A DNA stretch of 64,000 nucleotides, taken from CAXMST01 sp963700785 (GTDB lineage Bacteria; Actinomycetota; Thermoleophilia; Solirubrobacterales; 70-9). The DNA is taken from the NCBI GenBank assembly GCA_963700785.1, contig CAVOYZ010000004.1, positions 1 to 64,000 on the forward strand, in the 5' to 3' direction. This document shows, in pieces, positions 16,580 through 25,899 of the stretch. The stretch's first letter is position 1. Each line of letters opens with the position of its first letter. The notes under the pieces are model-generated. The model searched no databases. It was not told the origin of the DNA and was given only the letters and a program-made list of their open reading frames with translations. The translations under genes were made by a program, and so were the position numbers.

Positions 16580-17509
16580 TCATGCCCGCGGGTGCGCATC
16601 GCCGTAAGCGCGCCGCAGGCGGCCCGGCTCGACGCGGGTGTAGATCTGTGTGGTCGAGATGCTCGCGTGGCCGAGCAGCTCCTGGATCGAGCGCAGATCC
16701 GCGCCGCCCTCGAGCATGTGCGTCGCGAACGAGTGGCGCAGTGCGTGCGGGGAGACACGCCCCGCGATCGCGGCCTCGCGGACCCAGCGCCCGAGCCGCC
16801 GGGTGACGTCGGAGGGGGAGAGCCGGCGGCCGCTCTTCGAGAGCAACAGCGCCCGCTCCCGCGGATCGGAGCTCAGCGCCGGCCGGGCATGCTTCAGGTA
16901 GCCGGCAACGGCGCGCTGGGCCGGCTCCCCGAGGGGTACCAGGCGCTCCTTGCGGCCCTTGCCGAGCACGCGAAGCGTCTCCGATTCGAAGTCGATGCTC
17001 TCGACGTCGAGCCCGATCAGCTCCGAGCAACGGAGCCCGCCCGCGTAGGCGATCTCGAGCATCGCGCGGTCGCGGCTGTCGAGGGGTGTGCTCGCCGGGA
17101 CGCGGTCGAGCAGCCGGCGGACCTCGTCGGCGCCGAGAACGCGCGGCAGCTTCTTGCCGAGCTTCGGGTTGGGGAGTAGCTCGGCGGGGTTCTCGGCGAT
17201 TCGATCGCGGCGCCTGAGATGATCGAACAGGCCCCGGGCAGCGGCCAGCTTGCGCGAGACGGTCGAACGGTTCAGCTCCCGCTCGGCGAGGCCCGCGGCG
17301 TAGCCCCGCAGCACCCGGTAGCTGACGTCGGCCGGGTCGGTGCCGCGCTCCGACGCCCAGGACGCCAACTCGCCGACATCGGCCAGATACGCCCTGCGGG
17401 TGTGCGGCGAGGCGTGCCGGGATCGAAGATCGTCGTCGTAGCTGAGCAGCGCCGATTCCCAGCTCGGGCTCAGCCGCGACTCGATCTCGTCCGGGGAGGT
17501 GGCGCTCAC
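16580..17509 (-). CDS. xerD: Tyrosine recombinase XerC/XerD
   Basis: GTG 17509 has GAAGGAA seven bases upstream and gives 309 residues, normal for XerC/D. The N-terminal SAM-like domain contains SPHTRRAYLADVGEL. The catalytic residues are seen as GGLRCSEL (Arg), HALRHSFATH (His, Arg), LLGHASISTT (His) and QIYTRV (Tyr nucleophile). It resolves chromosome dimers at dif. I cannot separate XerC from XerD, and no dif site is evident here. A longer open frame runs on into the transpeptidase gene but is not one protein. Confidence 0.88.
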   Translation of the reverse strand: MSATSPDEIESRLSPSWESALLSYDDDLRSRHASPHTRRAYLADVGELASWASERGTDPADVSYRVLRGYAAGLAERELNRSTVSRKLAAARGLFDHLRRRDRIAENPAELLPNPKLGKKLPRVLGADEVRRLLDRVPASTPLDSRDRAMLEIAYAGGLRCSELIGLDVESIDFESETLRVLGKGRKERLVPLGEPAQRAVAGYLKHARPALSSDPRERALLLSKSGRRLSPSDVTRRLGRWVREAAIAGRVSPHALRHSFATHMLEGGADLRSIQELLGHASISTTQIYTRVEPGRLRRAYGDAHPRA

Positions 17510-17577
17510 ACCCGTTCCTTCGCCCCCGGCAGCGCGCACCCTGCCCTGCAGGGGCGGTGTCGGCCCGGCCGCCACGA

Positions 17578-18613
17578 TCAGGCGATGTAGATCGGGGTTC
17601 CTGTGGCGACGCGGTCGTAGAGGTCCTTGACGTCGAGCACCGACATCCGGATGCAGCCGTGTGAGGCGGCGCTGCCCAGCGAGCCGATGTCCGAGGTGCC
17701 GTGGATCCCGGCCCCGTTGTAGATCCCCATCCAGCGGGCCTTCAACGGGTTGTCGGGCCCCGGTTGGACCGTGGTCCCGGCGAGGTCGCCTGCCCAGTCG
17801 GAGTCGGGGACGTTCCAGACGGGATCCACCTGCTTGTTCTGGATGTGGTAGAGCCCGGCCGGCGTGTCGTAACCGATCGCGCCGATCGCGACCGTGTACG
17901 TCTTCTCGAGCTCGAGGTTCGTGTAGAGGCGCAGCGTGAAGTTGGATCGGTCGACGACGATGTAGGTCGGATACTCGGCGGCCAGGTCGTCGCTGCTGAC
18001 CTGCGGCTGCAGCTTCTCCACCTGGGCATCGACCTTGCGGCTGTCCGGGCTCTGCAAGGCCCGCTCGACGCTGCGCCGCAGCCTGTCCTCGTCGACCCTG
18101 CGGCCGACCTGCGATGAGACCAGCTCGATCGAGCCCGCGCGTCGGCGCGACCGTCGCGTCGACCGGATCGCGGTTGATGCTCTCGGCGACCCCGTCGAGG
18201 AACTCGTCGACGGACCGCTTCGCATAGGCGATCTTCGGCTTCACCCGATGGTCGACCTCGGCCCCGCTGATCCGCCGGATCGATCGGGCGAAGATGCCGC
18301 CCTCCTGGGAGACGGCGACCGCGTCCGACACCATCCCCTCGACGTCGGCGTGGATCTTCAGCTCCTCTGCCTTGAGCTTGAACTTCTCGTCGCCGTACCT
18401 GACGACGACGTTCTTCTGCAGCGGCGTGATCAGGCTCGCCCTGATCTGGTCCGCGGCCCCGTCGGCCTCGAGCCCGCCGACGTCGACCTCGCCGATTCGC
18501 ACGCCCTCGGCGATCCGCTGGTCGTAGGCCGAGTCCCACCAGTAGAGCAGGAAGGCGCTGAGTACGAGGGCGATGACTGCCCCGATGATCGATATCTGAA
18601 GCTTGCGTCCCAT
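17578..18613 (-). CDS. L,D-transpeptidase (YkuD), frame broken near 18135
   Basis: The N-terminal ~165 residues, from ATG 18613, hold a membrane anchor (ISIIGAVIALVLSAFLLYWW) and a peptidoglycan-binding-like region with IGEVDVGGLEADGA. Near 18134-18141 the frame shifts by +1. The remaining ~180 residues are in another frame and hold the complete YkuD domain: TNLELEKTYTVAIG, GIHGTSDIG and the catalytic SHGCIRM. Removing one base of the C run at 18134-18136 joins the parts without a stop. The enzyme would make 3-3 crosslinks in peptidoglycan outside the cell. It is either a sequence error or a recent frameshift mutation. Confidence 0.85.
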
Positions 18614-18751
18614 TGCGTCTTATGTCGTCGGGTGGGCGGCCGACATGAACCGCGAACACGGTCGTGAGGGCAGCACACATGTTGGCGGATCGACGCCCCC
18701 GGACACCAATCAGTGTAGGAAGTGGCGGTCGCCGTGCCAGCGAGTCGCCGC

Positions 18752-19777
18752 TCACTGCAAGCGCGGTTGCGCCCGCTCCGGCGCCGAATCCCGCCGCTGG
18801 TCTTCGGCGAGCTTCTGCACCGCCTCACGGGACGTGTACTCGTACGCGAAGCCCTCTGCCTTGAGCAGCCGATTGTCCATCGCGCTGCCAAAGCGCAGCC
18901 GACCGACCATCTCATCGGGGACCCTGACGCCGAGCAGGCGCAGTGGCTTGGCGAGCAGCCCGGTCGCCAGCGGCGACAGGACCGGCGCGATCGGCCGGCC
19001 GAGCAGGGCCGCGACCTCGGAGAGCGCGAGCACCCCGTCGGCGGCGACGTTGAAGATCCCCGCCCGCTCACCGCAAACGACGTGCTCGACGGCGCGGATG
19101 ACGTCATCGGGATGGACGAACTGGCAGCGAGGGTCAAAGCCGAGCACGGCCGGGATCGCGGGCTGCGCGAGCAGCCGCGCCCGAGCGCTCTCGACCCCGG
19201 GCCCGAGGACCTCGGCGCATCGCAGGACGGTGACCGACACCGCCGGGTGCCCGGCCGCGTAGTCGGAGACCAGGGCCTCCGCCTCGACGACGTCGCGTTC
19301 GATCCGCGTCCGGGGAGGCCGCGAGCGATGCATGGTCTCGGTGAAGAAGGCCGGATCTTCCGGCTCGCAGCCGTAGTAGTGCGCCGACGACTTGAACACG
19401 AACCTGCGGACGGGCGAGCTCGGGCCGCCGCAGGCGGCGAGGATGCCGTCGGTTCCGATCACGTTGCTCTCGTGGATCTGGCGCGCCCGGCCGAGCGTCG
19501 AGTCGGCCAGCAGATGGGTGTCGATCACCGTGTCGATCCGCTCGCCGGTGACGATTCGCTCGATCGACGACCGCTGCTCGGCGGCGTCCCCACGCCCGGG
19601 CCGCCTCGGGCCCGGGCGCGCCTCGCCGGGATCGAAGCCGAGGACGGCCTCGATCTGCCCGGAGCGCTCGAGCACCTCGGCCAGACGGCCCCTCCAGGGG
19701 GTCGACGGGCCAATCAGCAGCAGCCGCCGCGCCGGCGCCTGCCCGGGCGCCGCAGGGAACCTTTGCCGCTCGACCAT
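18752..19777 (-). CDS. NAD-dependent epimerase/dehydratase family protein
   Basis: About 341 residues from ATG 19777; ATG 19795 is equally possible and no ribosome binding site decides. An extended-SDR Rossmann start is seen in RRLLLIGPSTPWRGRLAEVL, although the usual GxxGxxG is degenerate (GPSTPW). NVIGTDGILAAC and FVFKSSAHYYG match later strands of nucleotide-sugar epimerases. The normal YxxxK pair is not obvious. It may bind NAD(P) without classical chemistry. It is divergent from the hydrolase at 19838. Confidence 0.75.
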   Translation of the reverse strand: MVERQRFPAAPGQAPARRLLLIGPSTPWRGRLAEVLERSGQIEAVLGFDPGEARPGPRRPGRGDAAEQRSSIERIVTGERIDTVIDTHLLADSTLGRARQIHESNVIGTDGILAACGGPSSPVRRFVFKSSAHYYGCEPEDPAFFTETMHRSRPPRTRIERDVVEAEALVSDYAAGHPAVSVTVLRCAEVLGPGVESARARLLAQPAIPAVLGFDPRCQFVHPDDVIRAVEHVVCGERAGIFNVAADGVLALSEVAALLGRPIAPVLSPLATGLLAKPLRLLGVRVPDEMVGRLRFGSAMDNRLLKAEGFAYEYTSREAVQKLAEDQRRDSAPERAQPRLQ

Positions 19778-19837
19778 TCCCGGGGATGATCGCATTGCCC
19801 CCCGCGACGGGAGCCCTGCCGCCCCTACCATTCGCCC

Positions 19838-20860
19838 ATGGAGACCGATCCCTTTGCCGCCGCCCCAGAGGTGGCCGACGATCTGAGCCCCGGGCCGGAG
19901 CCCGGACGCGGGCCGCGGGCGGTGACCTACCCCTATCGGCGGATCGAGCTGCCGGAACCGACCGCGGATCCGCGGCCCGACCCCTACGGCAACGACGATC
20001 CCGAGTGGTTGCGGATCGACTGGCGCGAGCACCTCGGATCGGTCGAGCTGAACGGGGGCCTCGTCAACTACGCGGCGATCGGGGAGGGCCCGCCGGTGGT
20101 CTTCATCCACGGCCTCGGGGGCTGCTGGCAGAACTGGCTCGACAACCTCCCCCATTTCGCGGCGGCCGGCTATCGCGCGATCGCGATCGATCTGCCCGGG
20201 TTCGGCTCCAGCCCGATGCCGGCCTGGGAGATCAGCGTCCCCGCCTACGGGCTCTTGATCGACGAGTTCTGCATCCGGCTCGGCCTCGACGGAGCCAGCC
20301 TCGTCGGCAACTCGATGGGTGGCTTCATCGCCGCCGAGACGGCGATCGCGATGCCGAGCTGGATCGATCGGCTCGTCCTCGTCTCAGCGGCCGGGATCAG
20401 TCACGCCCGGCTGCGGCGCGAGCCGGTGATGGCGATCTCGCGTGCTCTGCACCTGCTCAATCCCCTGACCCTGCGGGTCAACCGCGGTGCCCTCGGGCGT
20501 CCCGGCGTCCGCCAGCTCGCCTTCCAGGGCGTCTTCCGCCATCCGCAGCGGATCCGGCGCGAGCTGCTGCACGAGTACTCGCTGACCGCGGTCGGAGCGC
20601 CCGGCATGCTGCCGGCGATCGCGGCGCTGACCGGCTACGACTTCCTCGACCGGCTGCCCCGGATCGAGGTCCCGACGCTCCTGATCTGGGGGCGCAATGA
20701 CCTCGTCGTCCCCGCCGCCGACGCGCTCGGCTACCAGCAGCGGATCCCGGATTGCACGCTGGAGATCTTCGACGACTGCGGGCACGTGCCGATGTCGGAG
20801 CGACCGGTCCGCTTCAACCGGCGCGTCGGCGAGTTCATCGCACGCGGGACCGAAGCTTGA
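19838..20860 (+). CDS. Alpha/beta hydrolase
   Basis: A 340-residue cytoplasmic alpha/beta hydrolase with a ~65-residue Pro-rich N-terminal extension. HGLGGCWQNW holds the oxyanion hole, VGNSMGG the nucleophile (Ser159), WGRNDLVVP the acid and DDCGHVP the catalytic His. It resembles C-C bond hydrolases and esterases. The stop overlaps the TTG start of the MOSC gene as TTGA, so the two are translated together. Confidence 0.88.
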   Translation: METDPFAAAPEVADDLSPGPEPGRGPRAVTYPYRRIELPEPTADPRPDPYGNDDPEWLRIDWREHLGSVELNGGLVNYAAIGEGPPVVFIHGLGGCWQNWLDNLPHFAAAGYRAIAIDLPGFGSSPMPAWEISVPAYGLLIDEFCIRLGLDGASLVGNSMGGFIAAETAIAMPSWIDRLVLVSAAGISHARLRREPVMAISRALHLLNPLTLRVNRGALGRPGVRQLAFQGVFRHPQRIRRELLHEYSLTAVGAPGMLPAIAALTGYDFLDRLPRIEVPTLLIWGRNDLVVPAADALGYQQRIPDCTLEIFDDCGHVPMSERPVRFNRRVGEFIARGTEA

Positions 20861-21321
20861 GCGCGCGCGTCGAGGCGATCGGAGTGGCCACGGCGGCCGG
20901 TGAGCCGCTGCATTCGATCGAGCGGGTCGAGGCGATCGCCGGCCGCGGGCTCGCCGGCGATCGCTACGCCGACGAGCGGGGCGAGTTCTCCGACTCGACC
21001 TCGGGCGCGTGCGACCTGACCCTGATCGCCGCCGAGGCGCTCGAGGCGCTGCGCGAGGGCGGTGTCGAGCTGAGCCACCTCGAGTCGCGCCGCAACCTGC
21101 TCGTCCGGGGCATCGACGTCAACGCGCTCGTCGGGCGCCGGTTCCGGATCGGCGCCGTCGAGTGCATCGGCCGCGAGCTCGGCGAGCCCTGCACCTACCT
21201 CGAGGGCCTGACCCGCTCCGGCGTGCTCCGCGGGCTCGTCCACCGGGGCGGACTCCGCGCCGGGATCGTGGTCGGCGGCATGCTCGCGGTCGGCGACGAG
21301 GTCGCCGAGCTTCCCGACTGA
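20857..21321 (+). CDS. MOSC domain protein
   Basis: TTG 20857 overlaps the upstream stop and gives 154 residues that are all MOSC domain: GRGLAGDRYADERGEFS, SRRNLLVRGIDVNALVGRRFRIG, the conserved Cys in GEPCTYLEG, and LHRGGL-type sequence near the end. MOSC domains carry sulfur for the molybdenum cofactor or reduce N-hydroxylated compounds with that cofactor (YiiM/mARC type). There is no partner reductase in the window. Confidence 0.85.
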   Translation: MSARVEAIGVATAAGEPLHSIERVEAIAGRGLAGDRYADERGEFSDSTSGACDLTLIAAEALEALREGGVELSHLESRRNLLVRGIDVNALVGRRFRIGAVECIGRELGEPCTYLEGLTRSGVLRGLVHRGGLRAGIVVGGMLAVGDEVAELPD

Positions 21322-21349
21322 GCTGCCGCGACCCCGCGGGGTCGGCAGC
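21322..21349. terminator. Hairpin between convergent genes
   Basis: GCTGCCG, a CG bulge and ACCCC pair with GGGGTCGGCAGC around a GC turn, right after the MOSC stop and before the ilvD stop. The position between two convergent genes and the very stable stem suggest a two-way terminator, though no T run follows. Confidence 0.5.
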
Positions 21350-21360
21350 CGCGGGGATCT

Positions 21361-23055
21361 CTAGCCGGTTACGGCGCCGGCCGAGGCGCTGGAGACGGTC
21401 GCCGCGTACTTCGCCATCACGCCGGAGCTGTAGGCGGGCTCGGGCGAGCTGTAGGCGGCGACCCGCTCGGCGATCTGCTCGTCGCTGAGATCCATCTCCA
21501 GGGTCCTGGCCGCGACGTCGATCGTGATCCGATCTCCCTCTCTGACGGCGCAGATCGGGCCGCCCTTGACCGCCTCGGGCGCCACGTGGCCGACCATCAA
21601 GCCGCGGGTCGCGCCCGAGAAGCGCCCGTCGGTGAGCAGCGCGACCTGCTCGCCGAGGCCCTCGCCGACGATCGCAGCGGTCACCTGCAGCATCTCGCGC
21701 ATTCCCGGGCCGCCCGCGGGCCCCTCGTTGCGGATCACGATCACGTCGCCGGGCTCGATCGCCTCGGCCTTGACCGCTGCGAAGCACTCCTCCTCCGACT
21801 CGAACACTCGGGCGGGGCCCGTCTGGCCCGTCCGCTCGGTGCCGGCGAGCTTGACGACCGAACCCTCGGGGGCCAGGTTGCCCCGGAGGATCGCCAGGCC
21901 CCCCTCGGCCTTCAGGGGATCGCCCAGCGGTCGCACGACCTCCTGCCCAGCCGCCTCCTCGGCCGCCGCGGCCTCCTCGCCGATCGTCCGGCCGCTGACC
22001 GTGATCGCGTCCGAGTGCAGGATGCCGGCCTCGTCGAGCCGCTTGAGCAGAAGCGGAACCCCGCCCGCCCGGTAGAGATCCGTGGCGACGAAGCGACCGC
22101 CCGGCTTCATGTCGGCGAGCAGCGGCGTGCGGCTCGAGATCCGCTCGAAATCGTCGATCTCGAGGTCGATGCCCGCCTCGCGGGCGACCGCGAGCAGGTG
22201 CAGCACCCCGTTGGTCGAACCGCCGGAGGCGGAGACGCAGGCGATCGCGTTCTCGATCGACTCGCGGGTGATCACCTTGCTCGGCCGGATGTCCTCGGCG
22301 AGGACGCTCATCACCAGCTCCCCGATCCGCTCTGCCACCGTTCCCTTCTCGTCGTCCTCGGCCGGGACCATCGCCGAGCCGCCGGGGGAGATGCCGAGCG
22401 CCTCGAACGCGCAGGCCATCGTGTTCGCCGTGAACTGCCCGCCGCAGGCGCCGGCGCCGGGGCTGGCGACGTCCTCGAGCTCGCGCAGCTCCTCGTCGGT
22501 CATCTCGCCGACCGCGTGCGAGCCGATCGCCTCGAACACGTCGAGGATCGTCACGTCTTTGCCGTGCAGGCGCCCGGGCGCGATCGAGCCTCCGTAGAGC
22601 ATCACCGAGGGAATGTCGAGGCGGGCGAGCGCCATCACGCATCCGGGGATCGTCTTGTCGCAGCCGGCGAGCGCGACGACCGCGTCGAACTGGTACCCGC
22701 GCGCGGTCAGCTCGATCGAGTCGGCGATCACCTCACGGCTGACCAGCGAGGTCTTCATCCCCTTGGTCCCCATCGTGATCCCGTCCGAGATCGCGATCGT
22801 GTTGAACTCCATCGGCGTCCCGCCCGCAGCGCGCACGCCCTCCTTGACGTGGGCGGCGAGGCCGCGCAGGTGGAAGTTGCAGGGCATCGCCTCGATCCAG
22901 GTGTTGGCGATCCCGATCGTCGGCCGCCTCAGCGCCTCGTCGTCGAAGCCGATGCCCTTCATGTAGGCGCGCGCGGCCGCGCGGTCGGGACCGTCGAAGA
23001 CGGCCGCCGATCGGGGTCTCGGGGCGGCCTCAGCCGTGCTCGCGTCGCTGCTCAT
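21361..23055 (-). CDS. ilvD: Dihydroxy-acid dehydratase
   Basis: 564 residues from ATG 23055, the usual length. It converts dihydroxy-isovalerate and dihydroxy-methylvalerate to the 2-oxo acids for valine, isoleucine and leucine synthesis. Cluster and metal ligands are visible in EAMPCNFHL, AGCDKTIPG and GACGGQFTANTMA; LLTDGRFSGATRG is the C-terminal family signature. No other ilv or leu gene is in the window, so it stands alone. Confidence 0.95.
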   Translation of the reverse strand: MSSDASTAEAAPRPRSAAVFDGPDRAAARAYMKGIGFDDEALRRPTIGIANTWIEAMPCNFHLRGLAAHVKEGVRAAGGTPMEFNTIAISDGITMGTKGMKTSLVSREVIADSIELTARGYQFDAVVALAGCDKTIPGCVMALARLDIPSVMLYGGSIAPGRLHGKDVTILDVFEAIGSHAVGEMTDEELRELEDVASPGAGACGGQFTANTMACAFEALGISPGGSAMVPAEDDEKGTVAERIGELVMSVLAEDIRPSKVITRESIENAIACVSASGGSTNGVLHLLAVAREAGIDLEIDDFERISSRTPLLADMKPGGRFVATDLYRAGGVPLLLKRLDEAGILHSDAITVSGRTIGEEAAAAEEAAGQEVVRPLGDPLKAEGGLAILRGNLAPEGSVVKLAGTERTGQTGPARVFESEEECFAAVKAEAIEPGDVIVIRNEGPAGGPGMREMLQVTAAIVGEGLGEQVALLTDGRFSGATRGLMVGHVAPEAVKGGPICAVREGDRITIDVAARTLEMDLSDEQIAERVAAYSSPEPAYSSGVMAKYAATVSSASAGAVTG

Positions 23056-23098
23056 CGCCCGGCAGTCTAAGACCGTCGGGCCGGCGGGCAAGGGGCGG

Positions 23099-23671
23099 CT
23101 ACTGCGCGGTGGCGAAGCCGTCGGAGCTGGTGCTCCACTCGCCGAGCCGGATCACGTCGCGTCGGGCCTGATCGGGATCGACCTGCCGGCCGGGCGGGTG
23201 GATGTTCGCGCTGGCGAGCAGAGTCAGCTCATCGCCGCGGATCGCCATCCACTTGGCGAGCACGTCGTCGGCGTCGGGCAGCCGCTCGCCGACCGTCGGG
23301 TCGCCGCGGTCGGGGAAGCTGACGCAGAGCTCGTTCAGCAGCCTCCCCGAGCGGGCGTCGAAGCTGACGATCGGCCGGTGCGGGTAGATCAGGTAGCCGT
23401 AGCCGGGGTTGCCGTCACCCTCCGGATCGCCGAAGGCGTGCAGGAAGCCCAGCGCCCGGTACTGCTCGAGGCCGTCGGCGCCGACCACCGACGCCATCAG
23501 CGCCTCGGCCCTGTGCTCCGCCTCGAGCTCGGAGGCCGACAGACGCCGCCCGAAGCGCAGCGTCGAGCGACGGCCGCGGGTGTGAATCGACGCAGCCAGG
23601 TAGGGCCTGAGGGCAACCGCGCAGAGCGCGATCAGAACGATCACCAGGACAACGAGCAGCCCGGCGCTCAC
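23099..23671 (-). CDS. Membrane-anchored protein of unknown function
   Basis: GTG 23671 gives 190 residues: one N-terminal transmembrane helix (SAGLLVVLVIVLIALCAVAL) followed by a soluble domain with YGYLIYPHRPIVSFDARSGRLL. I do not recognise the family. The C-terminal domain should face outside the cell. Only one base separates it from the stop of the small gene upstream, so they form an operon. Confidence 0.65.
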   Translation of the reverse strand: MSAGLLVVLVIVLIALCAVALRPYLAASIHTRGRRSTLRFGRRLSASELEAEHRAEALMASVVGADGLEQYRALGFLHAFGDPEGDGNPGYGYLIYPHRPIVSFDARSGRLLNELCVSFPDRGDPTVGERLPDADDVLAKWMAIRGDELTLLASANIHPPGRQVDPDQARRDVIRLGEWSTSSDGFATAQ

Positions 23672-23672
23672 G

Positions 23673-23915
23673 CTAGCCCCCGGCGGCGGGGGGAAAGAAG
23701 ATGACCCGCTCGGCGCCCGGCGGCACCTCTGAGAAATCGCGAACCAGCAGCGCTTCACGGCGTCCGGGCGAGCGGGTCGGGACCGCTGCCCACATCCCCT
23801 GATCGAGCTGCCGGCGGAAGGCTTCGATCAGCCGCTGCTGCTCCTCGGCCACGTCCGGATCGCCTTCGGCCAAGAGCTGATCGCCGAGTCCAGGCTTCAT
23901 CCGTACAAGTCGCAC
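23673..23915 (-). CDS. Small conserved-looking protein of unknown function
   Basis: From GTG 23915 (or ATG 23900) it encodes about 80 residues: KPGLGDQLLAEGDPDVAEEQQ, then FRRQLDQGMWAAVPTRSP and ALLVRDFSEVPPGAERVIFFPP. The ordered composition and close coupling to the membrane protein downstream support a real gene. A strand-helix-strand pattern is plausible. I see no motif that fixes a function. Confidence 0.55.
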   Translation of the reverse strand: MRLVRMKPGLGDQLLAEGDPDVAEEQQRLIEAFRRQLDQGMWAAVPTRSPGRREALLVRDFSEVPPGAERVIFFPPAAGG

Positions 23916-23971
23916 CGTCGGGATTATGGCAGCGCCCTCGCTCAGGGCTGCGGTCCTGTTGTCAGGGCTGC

Positions 23972-24796
23972 TCAGCGGAACAGGCCCCTGACGCCGATCA
24001 CGTCGACCGGCCCGGCACCCGCGCCGAGCTCGCGCAGGCCCCGGCGAACGGCGCCGCCGGCCACCCGGCGAGCGGCGACGGCGGCGGCCCGCAGGTCGAG
24101 CCCGCGGGCGAGGAACGCCGCCACCGTCGAGGAGTGGGTGCACCCGGACCCGTGGGCGGCGCCGTCCGGGTGCAGGCTTCCCGGGATTGTCAGCGGCGCC
24201 GCAAGGCCGTCGTCGAGCAGGTCGGCACCGCTCTCGCCGTGCCCGCCGGTGACGATCACCGCCGCTGCGCCGAGCTCCCGGACCGCAGCGGCGAGCTCCG
24301 GCTGGCCCGATGGGCGATCGATCCCGGTCAGCGCCCGGGCCTCTGCGAGGTTCGGCGTGGCAACCGTCGCCCGTGGCAACAGATCGCTGATCAGCGCCGC
24401 CCGAGCGCCGTCGGTGAGCAGCACGGCGCCGCTCTCGGAGACCATGACCGGATCGAGCACGACGGGGGTCGCCTCGTCGATCAGGGCGAGGGCCTCGAGC
24501 ACCGCCGCGATCGTCACCTCGTCCCCGAGCATGCCGATCTTCACCGCATCGACGCCGATGTCGCTGACCACGGCGCGAACCTGGGCGACGATCATCGCGG
24601 GCGAGACCGGCTCGATCGCATCTACCCCGATCGTGTTCTGCGCGGTGATCGCGGTGATCGCGGTCGTCCCGTGCACACCGGCGGCTGCGAACGCCTTCAG
24701 GTCCGCCTGGATTCCGGCGCCACCGCCGGAGTCCGAGCCGGCGATCGAGAGTACCGTCGGGATCCTGCCAGCGCTCATCGGCAGCATCGTAGTCAC
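23972..24796 (-). CDS. thiD: Hydroxymethylpyrimidine/phosphomethylpyrimidine kinase
   Basis: A 274-residue ribokinase-fold enzyme. The N-terminal SIAGSDSGGGAGIQADLK, the substrate segment TAITAQNT, DPVMVSESGAVLL and the C-terminal anion hole HGSGCTHSS are all diagnostic of ThiD. It phosphorylates HMP-P to HMP-PP for thiamine synthesis. The GTG start overlaps the dprA stop (GTGA), so it is co-translated with dprA, an uncommon partner. No TPP riboswitch is visible. Confidence 0.92.
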   Translation of the reverse strand: MTTMLPMSAGRIPTVLSIAGSDSGGGAGIQADLKAFAAAGVHGTTAITAITAQNTIGVDAIEPVSPAMIVAQVRAVVSDIGVDAVKIGMLGDEVTIAAVLEALALIDEATPVVLDPVMVSESGAVLLTDGARAALISDLLPRATVATPNLAEARALTGIDRPSGQPELAAAVRELGAAAVIVTGGHGESGADLLDDGLAAPLTIPGSLHPDGAAHGSGCTHSSTVAAFLARGLDLRAAAVAARRVAGGAVRRGLRELGAGAGPVDVIGVRGLFR

Positions 24797-25899
24797 CGCC
24801 GACCGCCGCCAGGCGTCGCGAGCGTCGTTCGCCGCAGTGCCCCTGACCGATCCGCCCCCAGGTAGCCGCTCAGCTCCAGGCGGGCGATCGACGCAGCCGC
24901 ACGATCAGCGCCGAGGCCGGACACAGAGGCGATTCGATCGGCGTTGGTGGCGCCGGCCTCTACCGCGTCGAGAACGGCCTGATCGTCGGGCACGGGCGAA
25001 GGTCCCTCGGCCGCCGCCGCGGCGCCGACTCCGAGCAACCGATCGAGCACGTCCTGCGCGCCGCGGACCACCACCGCCCCATCCGCGAGCAGCATGTTCG
25101 TCCCCGATGACCGCCAGGAGTTGACTGGACCCGGCACCGCCCCGACCTCACGCCCGCAGTCACCGGCCATCTCCGCGGTGATCAGCGACCCTGAGCGCTC
25201 GGCTGCCTCGACCACGATGGTGATCTCCGCCAGCGCCGCCATCAGCCGATTGCGGGCCGGAAACATCCAGCGGAAGACGGCGGAGCCGGGAGGGAGCTCG
25301 CTGAGCACGAGCCCTGAGCCGGCAATCTCGCGATGAAGCGAGGCGCGGGCTCTCGGGTAGGGACGCTCGGCCCCGGCGGCGAGCACCGCAACGGTCAGCC
25401 CTCCGCCGTCCAGCGCTCCGCGGTGAGCCGCCGAGTCGATCCCGAATGCCATGCCGCTGACCACCGCGAGGCCGGCGGACGCGAGCTCGCGTCCGAGCGA
25501 GGCGGCGACCTCGAGCCCATAGGGGCCCGCGCGACGGGCGCCGACCAGGGTGACCGCCGGCCGCTCCGGCAGCAGGCTGAGCCGCTCGCGGACGCCGAGG
25601 CCGAACAGGGCTCGCGGCGCGGAGTCCTCGAGCAGCGCCAGCGCCGGCGGCCAGTCGGCGTCATGGCGGCAGGCGGCCCAGCAGCCCGCCGCTCTCAGGT
25701 CCGCCCGCAGCGCTGCCACCGCCGGTTCGCCGGCGGGCGAGCGGGCGACGGCAGCGCCGACGGCGCGCCGGAGCGCTGCGTCATCGAGCGCCAGGAGGTC
25801 GCGCGCACGTGCCCCGCGCCGGCTGTCCACAGCGCGGGCCACATGGGCGGCCAGATCGCGCAACAGCAGTCCGCGCCCCAGACACCCCTCGCAGGCCAC
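24793..25899 (-). CDS. dprA: DNA-processing protein DprA (Smf)
   Basis: 368 residues with the extended Rossmann fold of DprA: VTLVGARRAGPYGLEVAASLGRELA, VSGMAFGIDSAAHRGAL, AVLAAGAERPYPRA and FPARNRLMAALAEITIVVEAAERSGSLITAEMA. A C-terminal winged-helix-like domain follows. It loads RecA on incoming single-stranded DNA during transformation. The GTG start shares one base with the comM stop, so comM-dprA-thiD are translated in series. Confidence 0.93.
   Translation of the reverse strand: MACEGCLGRGLLLRDLAAHVARAVDSRRGARARDLLALDDAALRRAVGAAVARSPAGEPAVAALRADLRAAGCWAACRHDADWPPALALLEDSAPRALFGLGVRERLSLLPERPAVTLVGARRAGPYGLEVAASLGRELASAGLAVVSGMAFGIDSAAHRGALDGGGLTVAVLAAGAERPYPRARASLHREIAGSGLVLSELPPGSAVFRWMFPARNRLMAALAEITIVVEAAERSGSLITAEMAGDCGREVGAVPGPVNSWRSSGTNMLLADGAVVVRGAQDVLDRLLGVGAAAAAEGPSPVPDDQAVLDAVEAGATNADRIASVSGLGADRAAASIARLELSGYLGADRSGALRRTTLATPGGGRR

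Noticed and set aside
16580..18613. Single 677-residue open frame covering both XerC/D and the transpeptidase
   Set aside because: The frame joins the transpeptidase N-terminus to the recombinase only because of the frame break; the recombinase has its own GTG with a good ribosome binding site at 17509.
21586..23070. 494-residue plus-strand frame opposite ilvD
   Set aside because: Asp/His/Arg-rich antisense of a highly conserved gene; no domain or ribosome binding site.
24134..25124. Plus-strand frames opposite thiD and dprA
   Set aside because: They are antisense to two genes with complete motifs and show Ser/Ala/Arg bias only.
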